Positions 1 through 6,013 of a stretch of DNA of 6,013 nucleotides are shown in pieces. Numbering within the stretch: position 1 is the stretch's first letter; each line of letters begins with the position of its first letter. The stretch comes from an uncultured Pirellula sp. (GTDB lineage: Bacteria > Planctomycetota > Planctomycetia > Pirellulales > Pirellulaceae): positions 1 through 6,013 of the forward strand of contig CAITIF010000534.1 in the NCBI GenBank assembly GCA_903892365.1, in the 5' to 3' direction. The notes beneath the pieces were generated by a model. That model saw only the letters and a program-made list of their open reading frames with translations. It searched no databases and had not been told where the DNA came from. Made by a program: the position numbers and the translations under genes.

Positions 1-123
1 CCCGCCATCGCTTCGCTGGCGAGCAAGAATAAACGCTGCATGAGGATCCCTCAGGGCGTCCGGCAGCATCGCGGCACCGGCCGTCAATTGCAAGGTAAGT
101 CGCTCTAAGTACCCTAATTCCAT
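1..123 (-). CDS. Probable prenyltransferase/squalene-oxidase-repeat protein, N-terminal fragment
   Basis: Forty-one codons read without a stop from an ATG at 123-121 down to base 1, where the gene leaves the window; only the N-terminus is visible. The translation looks like real protein: it opens MELGYLERLTLQLTAGAAML and continues with a helix around residues 28-36 ending in QRSDGG (36-41). Q-x-x-D-G-G after a helix resembles the repeat motif of the prenyltransferase/squalene-hopene-cyclase alpha-toroid fold, and planctomycetes carry many such proteins. The family call rests on one motif, so it is tentative. The frame stays open upstream to a TAA at 183-181, with other ATGs at 135-133 and 180-178. 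I prefer 123 because AGGA (128-131, minus strand) lies just before it, although the 4-base spacing is short. The gene is divergent from the oxidoreductase and need not share its function. Confidence 0.55.
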   Translation of the reverse strand, partial: MELGYLERLTLQLTAGAAMLPDALRDPHAAFILARQRSDGG

Positions 124-173
124 TGTTTCCTGCATTTTTGAGAATTCGTTGTCAGCCCCAAGTCGTTTGCAAG

Positions 174-202
174 GCGACATTTAAATCGGATCGCAGTATA
201 CT
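174..202 (+). promoter_or_regulatory. Candidate sigma-70-like promoter for the operon
   Basis: A TATACT hexamer at 197-202 matches the -10 consensus in five of six bases. Seventeen bases upstream, GCGACA (174-179) matches the -35 consensus TTGACA in four of six. The spacing is ideal and the start codon of the oxidoreductase is about 55 bases downstream, leaving a short leader. Planctomycete promoters are poorly defined and a match of this quality can arise by chance, so this is a suggestion only. Because the -10 sits in a palindrome, the same bases also read TATACT on the minus strand (200-195), but no good -35 accompanies it there. Confidence 0.35.
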
Positions 203-244
203 AGGATCGTACCTGGACTTACACTCCTAAATTACTTCGAAACC

Positions 245-249
245 AAGGG
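245..249 (+). promoter_or_regulatory. Ribosome binding site of the Gfo/Idh/MocA gene
   Basis: The purine run AAGGG lies seven bases before the ATG at 257. It supports that start, which also places the twin-arginine motif immediately at the N-terminus. Confidence 0.45.
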
Positions 250-256
250 CACCGTA

Positions 257-1639
257 ATGGATCGACGCAGCTTCCTCTCTTCGTCACTAGCTAGCAGCAG
301 TCTCGCACTGGGTAGTCTTTCAATGGCTGGTTATCCATCGGCCTACCAATCGGCCTTAGGAGCCATCGCGGATTCGCCCGCGAAACGGGTCGGGGTGATC
401 GGCACAGGCTGGTATGGGAAATGCGATCTGTACCGCTTGCTTCAAGTCGCACCCGTCGAAGTAGTATCGCTGTGCGACGTCGACAGTAAAATGGTCAACG
501 ACACCGCCGACACGGTTCAAAAGAAACAGAAATCCACGAAACGACCTCGCGTCTACGGCGACTACCGAAAAATGCTGGCCGAAAAGGATTTGGATATTGT
601 CCTGATCGCGACACCAGATCATTGGCACGCACTCCCTACCATCGCAGCCATCCAAGCGGGCGCCGATGTCTATGTGCAAAAGCCGATCAGCGTCGATGTT
701 ATCGAAGGGCAAGCCATGTTGGCTGCCGCTCGAAAATACAATCGCGTCGTTCAGGTCGGAACCCAACGCCGCAGTACGCCTCATTTGATGGAAGCCAAAA
801 AGAACATTGTCGATGCGGGCTTGCTTGGGAAAATTTCGCATGCGGAAATTTATTGCTACTACCATATGCGTGCTCGTGAAAACCCACCGAACGTAGCCCC
901 ACCTGCTTCGTTGGATTACGAAATGTGGACCGGCCCCGCACCTATGATGCCTTTCAATGAACTATGCCATCCACGTCGATGGCGAGCGTTCAAAGAGTAC
1001 GGCAATGGCATTCTTGGGGACATGTGCATTCATATGTTGGACACCGTCCGCTGGATGCTGAACCTGGGTTGGGCAACCAAGATATCGTCGCACGGTGGTA
1101 TCTATGTCGACAAACAGTCGAAAGCCAATATCCCGGACACGCAAACAGCAACCTTCGAGTTCCCTGAACTGAACGTCGCGTGGACCCATCGCACCTGGGG
1201 TGAAGCTCCCGATCCCAAGTACCCTTGGGGGGCGACTTTGTATGGAGAAAAAGGAACTCTAAAAATGAGTGTTCAAAGCTACGACTTCACTCCCTCGGGA
1301 GGCGGAAAACCAATCCACGGCGATGTTGTCATGGAATTGGATAAGTACCCCGAAGATAACGTCGAACCCGATCTGGAAAAGCACGTCGCCCCAGCCATCC
1401 GAGTTCACATGCTAGACTTCCTGAAAGCCATCCAAGATCGCTCCAAACCGATCGCCGATATCGAACAGGGGCACATTTCCACCGCTGCCTGCATCTTGGC
1501 GAACATGTCGCTGGAGCTGGGACGTTCGCTGACTTGGGATCCGGTGAAACAGGTTGTGGTCGGTGACGAACAAGCGACCAACCTGCTCCGTCGTCCCTAC
1601 CGAGCCCCATGGGTTCACCCCGAAGTGGCTAACGTCTAA
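257..1639 (+). CDS. Gfo/Idh/MocA-family oxidoreductase, Tat-exported
   Basis: Predicted NAD(P)-dependent dehydrogenase/reductase of the glucose-fructose oxidoreductase family, 460 residues, likely acting on a sugar or polyol; the substrate is not readable. The N-terminus is a Tat signal: RRSFL at 3-7, a Ser/Ala/Leu-rich core to about 25, and a plausible cleavage site after AIA (36-38). The mature protein begins with a Rossmann fold: VGVIGTGWYG carries GxGxxG at 49-54, and Asp74 in LCDVD ends the second strand where adenosine ribose usually binds. ATPDHWHA (118-125) and the catalytic lysine motif QKP (141-143, Lys142) follow; QKP replaces the commoner EKP. The substrate domain contains LDYEMWTGPAP (219-229), HPRRWR (238-243) and GDMCIHMLD (254-262), in which Asp255 and His259 are likely active-site residues. 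Cofactor-loaded folding before export explains the Tat route in this family. It is the first gene of the probable operon, 35 bases before the cytochrome-type gene. The fold is certain; the specific activity is unknown. Confidence 0.93.
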   Translation: MDRRSFLSSSLASSSLALGSLSMAGYPSAYQSALGAIADSPAKRVGVIGTGWYGKCDLYRLLQVAPVEVVSLCDVDSKMVNDTADTVQKKQKSTKRPRVYGDYRKMLAEKDLDIVLIATPDHWHALPTIAAIQAGADVYVQKPISVDVIEGQAMLAAARKYNRVVQVGTQRRSTPHLMEAKKNIVDAGLLGKISHAEIYCYYHMRARENPPNVAPPASLDYEMWTGPAPMMPFNELCHPRRWRAFKEYGNGILGDMCIHMLDTVRWMLNLGWATKISSHGGIYVDKQSKANIPDTQTATFEFPELNVAWTHRTWGEAPDPKYPWGATLYGEKGTLKMSVQSYDFTPSGGGKPIHGDVVMELDKYPEDNVEPDLEKHVAPAIRVHMLDFLKAIQDRSKPIADIEQGHISTAACILANMSLELGRSLTWDPVKQVVVGDEQATNLLRRPYRAPWVHPEVANV

Positions 1640-1674
1640 TCCCATTCTCGCATCAGTCTCCAGGTGTTGTCGAA

Positions 1675-4614
1675 ATGCGATTCAACGGATTCAACAGGTT
1701 TGATTGCTTACCATTGATTTGGGTGGTTGCATGTCTCATCGCGATCGGATGGCCATCAAGTTCTTTCTCCCAAGAGACCGATCCTGGCAAGCTGGAGTTC
1801 TTTGAACGTCATGTTCGCCCACTTCTGGTCGAACATTGTTACGAATGCCATTCGGCAGCAACCGAAACCAGCGGCGGCCTGGCTTTGGATTCTCGCGAAA
1901 GCCTTCTCAAAGGAGGCGACTCCGGTTCCTCCATTCATGCCAACGATCCCGATCACAGTTTGCTTATGCAGGCGATCGAATATCGCGATCCGAAACTTCA
2001 AATGCCCCCTTCCGGCAAATTGTCGGACGCTCAGATCGAAAGCCTCCGAATATGGATCGCAGAAGGGGCCGTTGACCCGCGTGATTCGATTCCCGAATCT
2101 GTCGACAACACACCATCGAAACTGCTGTCGGTTGATCGAGCGTTGGAGCATTGGGCTTATCGGCCGCTGAAACGGGTTGTTCCGCCGGTTGCACCCCATG
2201 CAACACACCCGATCGATGCTTTTCTGGCAATCCAACAGAATGCTGACGCCATCAAGCCAAGTCCCTTAGCAAGTCTTCACTTGATCAAGAGACGTCTGGA
2301 TGCAGACCTGTCCGGCCTGGCATCGCACCGACTGTCGTCGCACGCAATCGCTTCCAATGAGACAATTTCGCCTAATCCTTCCTTGCAGCAGTTGACTTCG
2401 GATCAGAGCCGACAATTGCTGCTGCGACAGCATGTCGATGCGCTGCTTGCATCGCCTCGTTTCGGTGAACGCTTCGCTCGCCATTGGATGGATTTGTTTC
2501 GTTATGCGGAGTCGTTGACCTTGCGAGGTTTCGTTCTTCAGGACGCATGGCGATACCGAGACTATTTGATCCGCGCATTCAACGAAGACCGGCCCATCGA
2601 TCAGTTTATCTCGGAACAAATAGCAGGGGACTTAATGCCCGCGAACTCGTTGGAGCAACAGCAGCAACAATGCATTGCCATCACCGCTCTTACCTTGGGT
2701 GATCATAACTACGAGGAGCAAGATAAGCTGCAATTGGAAATGGATTACATCGATGAGCAGATCGATACGCTGGGAAAAGCCTTGCTCGGTCAAACCATCA
2801 GCTGCGCTCGCTGCCACGATCATAAGTTTGATCCGATTCCGACTCGCGATTATTACGCACTTGCTGGCATTCTCAAGTCTTCAACCGTTTTGCAACATGA
2901 AAACGTATCGAAATGGGTTCGTGTGCCCTTGCCTGTTTCGCAAGAACAAGCGGACCAATACCAACAGACCGCTACGCAATTAAATACCCTTCGGCAAGAA
3001 CTGAAATCGCTCAAAGGGGCATCGACCAGCGATCCATCGCAACCTCTTTTGGTCCGTTCCGCCGACTTCAACGGTATCGTGGTGGACAATCAACAGGCGA
3101 CGCTGATTGGCGATTGGCAAGATTCGACATCCTCCAAAGCGTATGTCGATGCGGGGTACTTGCACGACAAGAATGCGAATAAGGGTAAATCGTCCGTTAC
3201 GTTTGAACCTAAGAACATTCCCGCTGGAGAGTACAACGTGCGAATCGCATACTCGCACGGCGAGAATCGTTCGTCAAAAACCATGGTACGGATTCTTAGT
3301 GCCGATGGCGAAGCGGAAGTCATCATCAATCAACGCAAGCCCGCAACCGATGATGGCCTTTGGCAAACGCTTGGTAAGTACCGATTCGAGCCATCGGGTC
3401 AAGCCTTTGTCGTCCTCAGCAATGAGAATAGCGACGGGCATGTGATTGCCGATGCGGTCCAATTCGTAGCTCTAGATCTTCCGCTCAAGAAAGAGAACGC
3501 AAAGGATCTAGCGATTCACGAGAAAACAGCTGAATTCAATCGGACCCGTGAGCGTATCGGCGAATTGGAATCCGAGATCAACGCGTTGCAAAAATGGCTT
3601 GATCGTCGCCCTATGGTTCAGGGGTTGATTCCGATGGACAAACCCAAAGACATTCCCGTCCATATTCGCGGTAGCGTCCATCGATTGGGTGAAGTGGTAC
3701 CGCGAGGAACCCTCAGTTGCATCAACGACCATGCCAATAGCCTGGCATCGGACTCTTCGATCGCTGCGGAATCGAATGGACGATTGGAGCTGGCGAAATG
3801 GATGGTCGACGAACGCAATCCGCTGACCGCTCGTGTTTATGTTAATCGCGTTTGGAGCTGGTTGATGGGACGGGGAATTGTGTCCAGCTTAGACAACTTC
3901 GGAACGACTGGGGAGCTGCCCGTTCATCCCGAATTGTTGGATTGGCTGACCTCGGAATTCATCGATCATGGTTGGTCGACGAAGTGGCTTGTTCGCGAGA
4001 TTGTGACCTCGAACGCGTACCAACGCCAATGTTCTGCCGATACGGAATCGCTTCAAACAGACCCCGACAACGAGCTATTTGGCCGAGCCAATTTGCGTCG
4101 TTTGGATGCCGAATCGCTTCGAGATCGGATGTTGGATTTCAGTGGGGAATTGGAACTGCCCGGTGGAGTCGAAGCGACTTGGAAAGAAGGTCTTAAAGAA
4201 GATTACCGTTACGAATCGACGGTTCGATTTCGAACGATCTACCAGCCCTGGTTTCGAAACGCGTTGCCAGCACTTGCCACCGAGTTTGATGTGGCGAATC
4301 CAAGTTCTACGACTTCGCAACGAGTGCGCAGCACAGTCGCTCCTCAAGCGCTGGCGATTATGAATAGCCCTTGGGTTGAATCTCGTGCCAAGGCGGCTGC
4401 AATGCAAATTGAATATGAATGCCGATCCGAAAATCCGGATAACACCCATCCGAATTCAGAAGCTTTTCGAATCGAGCGAAGTTTTCACTTGGCGTTCGGC
4501 AGATCACCTGACGAAAAAGAAAGAAAATGGGCGACCAGGATTTTGGAAGCCAAAGGTTTAGAAGAGCTTGCACATCAGCTGATGGCATCGATTGAGTTTC
4601 GTTTTATCGAATGA
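1675..4614 (+). CDS. PSCyt1-DUF1549-DUF1553 planctomycete cytochrome-type protein
   Basis: Large exported protein of 979 residues typical of Planctomycetes; its biochemical role is not established. Residues 1-32 form a Sec signal (hydrophobic core about 12-26, cleavage perhaps after SFS). Residues 40-135 match the planctomycete cytochrome C domain (PSCyt1): CYECH at 55-59 should bind c-type haem, and Met111 in MPPSG is the likely distal ligand. DUF1549 (PSCyt2) covers about 178-395, with RHWMDLFRYAES, FNEDRPIDQF and a second haem-type motif CARCHDHKFDPIP (CxxCH 377-381). Two predicted coiled-coil arms (about 423-448 and 605-643) flank an inserted golvesin-C-like domain (about 468-600). DUF1553 (PSD1) starts at NGRLELAKWM (701) and includes NPLTARVYVNRVW, LRRLDAESLRDRML and FDVANPSSTTSQR (871 on). 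The ATG at 1675 has only a weak AGGTG (1662-1666) upstream, but it gives a clean signal peptide. Its stop overlaps the DUF1501 start, the usual partner of this family. A haem-linked electron-transfer or surface role is inferred. Confidence 0.93.
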   Translation: MRFNGFNRFDCLPLIWVVACLIAIGWPSSSFSQETDPGKLEFFERHVRPLLVEHCYECHSAATETSGGLALDSRESLLKGGDSGSSIHANDPDHSLLMQAIEYRDPKLQMPPSGKLSDAQIESLRIWIAEGAVDPRDSIPESVDNTPSKLLSVDRALEHWAYRPLKRVVPPVAPHATHPIDAFLAIQQNADAIKPSPLASLHLIKRRLDADLSGLASHRLSSHAIASNETISPNPSLQQLTSDQSRQLLLRQHVDALLASPRFGERFARHWMDLFRYAESLTLRGFVLQDAWRYRDYLIRAFNEDRPIDQFISEQIAGDLMPANSLEQQQQQCIAITALTLGDHNYEEQDKLQLEMDYIDEQIDTLGKALLGQTISCARCHDHKFDPIPTRDYYALAGILKSSTVLQHENVSKWVRVPLPVSQEQADQYQQTATQLNTLRQELKSLKGASTSDPSQPLLVRSADFNGIVVDNQQATLIGDWQDSTSSKAYVDAGYLHDKNANKGKSSVTFEPKNIPAGEYNVRIAYSHGENRSSKTMVRILSADGEAEVIINQRKPATDDGLWQTLGKYRFEPSGQAFVVLSNENSDGHVIADAVQFVALDLPLKKENAKDLAIHEKTAEFNRTRERIGELESEINALQKWLDRRPMVQGLIPMDKPKDIPVHIRGSVHRLGEVVPRGTLSCINDHANSLASDSSIAAESNGRLELAKWMVDERNPLTARVYVNRVWSWLMGRGIVSSLDNFGTTGELPVHPELLDWLTSEFIDHGWSTKWLVREIVTSNAYQRQCSADTESLQTDPDNELFGRANLRRLDAESLRDRMLDFSGELELPGGVEATWKEGLKEDYRYESTVRFRTIYQPWFRNALPALATEFDVANPSSTTSQRVRSTVAPQALAIMNSPWVESRAKAAAMQIEYECRSENPDNTHPNSEAFRIERSFHLAFGRSPDEKERKWATRILEAKGLEELAHQLMASIEFRFIE
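3076..3474 (+). other. Golvesin C-terminal-like domain inserted in the cytochrome-type protein
   Basis: This stretch encodes residues about 468-600 of the PSCyt/DUF1553 protein. It shows the pattern of golvesin-C/xanthan-lyase-C-type beta-sandwich domains: a VVDN opening, GDWQDST, a YLHDKN turn, a strand with SVTFEP, PAGEYNVRIAYSHGENRS, then WQTLGKYRF, a VVLSNEN strand, and a closing HVIADAVQFV. Such domains occur on secreted enzymes and are thought to bind carbohydrate or mediate adhesion, though direct evidence is limited. Heptad-like, charged segments on both sides suggest the domain is held out on an antiparallel coiled-coil stalk. The assignment is by motif recognition only. Confidence 0.75.
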
Positions 4615-6013
4615 TCGAGAAGAAGTTTATGCACAGTCGACGACATTTCTTACATCAAAGCGCATGTGGGTTTGGAGCGTTAGCTTCTAGCGCGATCGCT
4701 ACGCGCGCGGCCTTTGCAAGCAACGAGCATGGTGGCTTGCATCATGCTCCACGAGCCAAACGCGTCATTTTTTTGTTTATGCAGGGCGGCGTCAGCCAAG
4801 TCGACTCGTTCGACCCAAAGCCTGAATTGGACAAGCGTGACGGGCAGATGCTACCTTTTGACGACGCTCGCGAATTTGCGAACACAAGGAAGCTGGGGGC
4901 CGATCAACGCGTCATGCGTTCTCCTTGGTCGTTCAAAAAGTATGGTGAATGCGGAAGGCCGGTATCAGAACTTTTCCCGGCGATTGGTGAGCATGCCGAT
5001 AAGTTGACGATGTTGCATGGGATGCATACCGAAGGGGTGGCCCACGGACCTGCAACCTTGTTCATGCATTGTGGATCACAAAATTTAGTGCGTCCGTCGA
5101 TGGGCTCGTGGGCCATTTATGGCTTGGGTTCCGAGAACGCCAACTTGCCAGGCTTCATTTCCATCGCTCCTTCGATTGGTAATGGTGGGGCCAGAAACTA
5201 TGGCTCTGCTTTCTTGCCGATGAAGAATCAAGGAACCGCCATTGGAAATGCAGATTTGGCAGAACTGAAACTCAACCATGTTCGACCTGATGCCGCAGAG
5301 ACTCAGCGATGGTTGTTTCAGCACGAACTCCAGAAGATGCAGCTCGATCGATTTGGTGCAGCGGGGATTGAGCAAGGATCCGGTCGCGACGAACTGGAGT
5401 CCGTCATCGAATCGTACGAGCTGGCTGCCAGAATGCAGCTATCGGCCCCGGAAGTATTCGATCTGTCCAACGAAACGGCCGAGACCATGCAGTTGTATGG
5501 GATCGATCAAAAGCAAACAGAAACGTATGGTCGACGATGTCTATTAGCGCGAAGGCTATGCGAAGCAGGTGTACGTTACATCCAAGTCAATTACGGTGAC
5601 AATTCGGCCAACCCTGCGTGGGACCAGCATTCCAATTTGCCTAAGCATGCGGAACATGCGGCCGCCGTCGATCGACCGATTGCAGGCTTGTTGACCGACT
5701 TGGCGCGACGAGGCCTATTAGAAGATACGCTGGTATGGTGGGGGGGAGAATTTGGACGGTCCCCGTATGCGGAGAAGAACGGCACAGGTCGAGACCACAA
5801 TCCTGGCGGTTTCACGGTTTGGTTAGCCGGTGGAGGCACCAAGCCGGGCTTTGCATACGGCCGCACGGATGATTTTGGCCATAAGGCAATTGCAGACAAA
5901 GTGCACATGCACGATCTGCACGCGTCGATTTTTCATTTGCTCGGCATCGATCATGAGCGTTTGACCTACAAGCATGCAGGCCGCGATTTCCGCCTGACCG
6001 ATGTCCACGGCCG
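4611..6013 (+). CDS. DUF1501 (sulfatase-like superfamily) protein, Tat signal, C-terminus cut by the window
   Basis: The frame runs open for 467 codons to the right edge with no stop. It ends in HAGRDFRLTDVHG, a sequence normally found a few residues before the C-terminus of DUF1501 proteins, so the gene is almost complete. DUF1501 belongs to the alkaline phosphatase/sulfatase-like fold; its substrate is unknown. A Tat motif SRRHFL (9-14), a hydrophobic core and a cleavage site after AFA (34-36) indicate export. Signature segments: FLFMQGGVSQVDSFDPKP (54-71; Asp65 and Asp68 likely metal or active-site residues), HTEGVAHGPA around His145, WWGGEFGRSP (376-385), GRDHNPGGF with Asp395-His396, and MHDLHASIFHLLGID (433-447). 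The first ATG overlaps the preceding stop as ATGA, suggesting translational coupling. An in-frame ATG at 4629 is a credible alternative start: it has purine-rich GAGAAG (4617-4622) before it and gives a more typical short Tat n-region. Partnership with the upstream PSCyt/DUF1553 protein is the usual arrangement in Planctomycetes. Confidence 0.93.
   Translation, partial: MIEKKFMHSRRHFLHQSACGFGALASSAIATRAAFASNEHGGLHHAPRAKRVIFLFMQGGVSQVDSFDPKPELDKRDGQMLPFDDAREFANTRKLGADQRVMRSPWSFKKYGECGRPVSELFPAIGEHADKLTMLHGMHTEGVAHGPATLFMHCGSQNLVRPSMGSWAIYGLGSENANLPGFISIAPSIGNGGARNYGSAFLPMKNQGTAIGNADLAELKLNHVRPDAAETQRWLFQHELQKMQLDRFGAAGIEQGSGRDELESVIESYELAARMQLSAPEVFDLSNETAETMQLYGIDQKQTETYGRRCLLARRLCEAGVRYIQVNYGDNSANPAWDQHSNLPKHAEHAAAVDRPIAGLLTDLARRGLLEDTLVWWGGEFGRSPYAEKNGTGRDHNPGGFTVWLAGGGTKPGFAYGRTDDFGHKAIADKVHMHDLHASIFHLLGIDHERLTYKHAGRDFRLTDVHG

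Larger units (their letters stand above)
124..256. promoter_or_regulatory. Divergent intergenic region
   Basis: These 133 bases separate the minus-strand gene on the left from the plus-strand operon and should hold the promoters of both. The stretch is more AT-rich than the flanking genes and contains two short perfect palindromes, ATTTAAAT (179-186) and AGTATACT (195-202). No tRNA, riboswitch or terminator-like hairpin is apparent. Its upper boundary on the left depends on the minus-strand start; if the ATG at 180 is used, the intergenic region shrinks to 76 bases. Confidence 0.5.

Noticed and set aside
356..865. Long minus-strand open frame of 169 codons opposite the oxidoreductase
   Set aside because: It lies wholly opposite a confidently assigned gene, shows no recognisable domain, and is explained by the codon bias of the real gene. 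The same holds for the other antisense and out-of-frame open frames over 257-6013.
1640..1674. Possible terminator between the oxidoreductase and the PSCyt gene
   Set aside because: No inverted repeat followed by a T-run is visible in these 35 bases, so the genes are treated as one transcription unit.
1723..1734. Possible lipobox V-V-A-C at residues 17-20 of the PSCyt protein
   Set aside because: The four residues fit a lipobox pattern, but hydrophobic sequence continues well past the cysteine (LIAIGW), so the cysteine is in the middle of the core rather than at its end. A normal Sec signal cleaved near residue 32 is more likely.
2655..2672. CAG/CAA-rich run encoding five glutamines in the PSCyt protein
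   Set aside because: It is short, the codons are mixed, and it falls in a predicted loop of DUF1549 between conserved segments; there is no sign of an expanding repeat.
4714..5007. Alternative plus-strand open frame of 97 codons inside the DUF1501 gene
   Set aside because: It is out of frame with the DUF1501 coding sequence, whose conserved motifs run continuously across this interval.

Overview
The window looks like chromosomal DNA from a Planctomycetes bacterium, probably a Pirellulaceae member (Rhodopirellula-like). This is inferred from gene content, not from a database search. The strongest marker is the pairing of a 'planctomycete cytochrome' protein (PSCyt1 - DUF1549 - DUF1553) with a DUF1501 protein, which is a hallmark of this phylum. 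Base composition is moderate, Shine-Dalgarno sequences are weak, and two of the three main genes carry Tat-type signals, all of which fit.

Layout: positions 1-123 on the minus strand hold the first 41 codons of a gene that leaves the window on the left. It is probably a prenyltransferase/squalene-oxidase-repeat protein. Positions 124-256 are a divergent intergenic region with a candidate sigma-70-like promoter. Three plus-strand genes follow: a Tat-exported Gfo/Idh/MocA-family oxidoreductase (257-1639); a 979-residue Sec-exported cytochrome-type protein with two CxxCH haem motifs and an inserted golvesin-C-like beta-sandwich domain (1675-4614); and a DUF1501 protein of the alkaline phosphatase/sulfatase-like superfamily with a Tat signal (4611 to the right edge, probably lacking only its last few residues).

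The three plus-strand genes are tightly packed (35-base gap, then a 4-base ATGA overlap) with no visible terminator between them, so they probably form one operon. All three products appear to be exported. My reading is a periplasmic or cell-surface redox/hydrolase module: the PSCyt protein as a haem-bearing partner of the DUF1501 protein, and the oxidoreductase acting on a sugar-like or polyol substrate. The substrate cannot be read from the sequence and the biochemical role of the DUF1549/DUF1553/DUF1501 families is not established. I see no RNA genes, CRISPR arrays, insertion sequences or other mobile elements.
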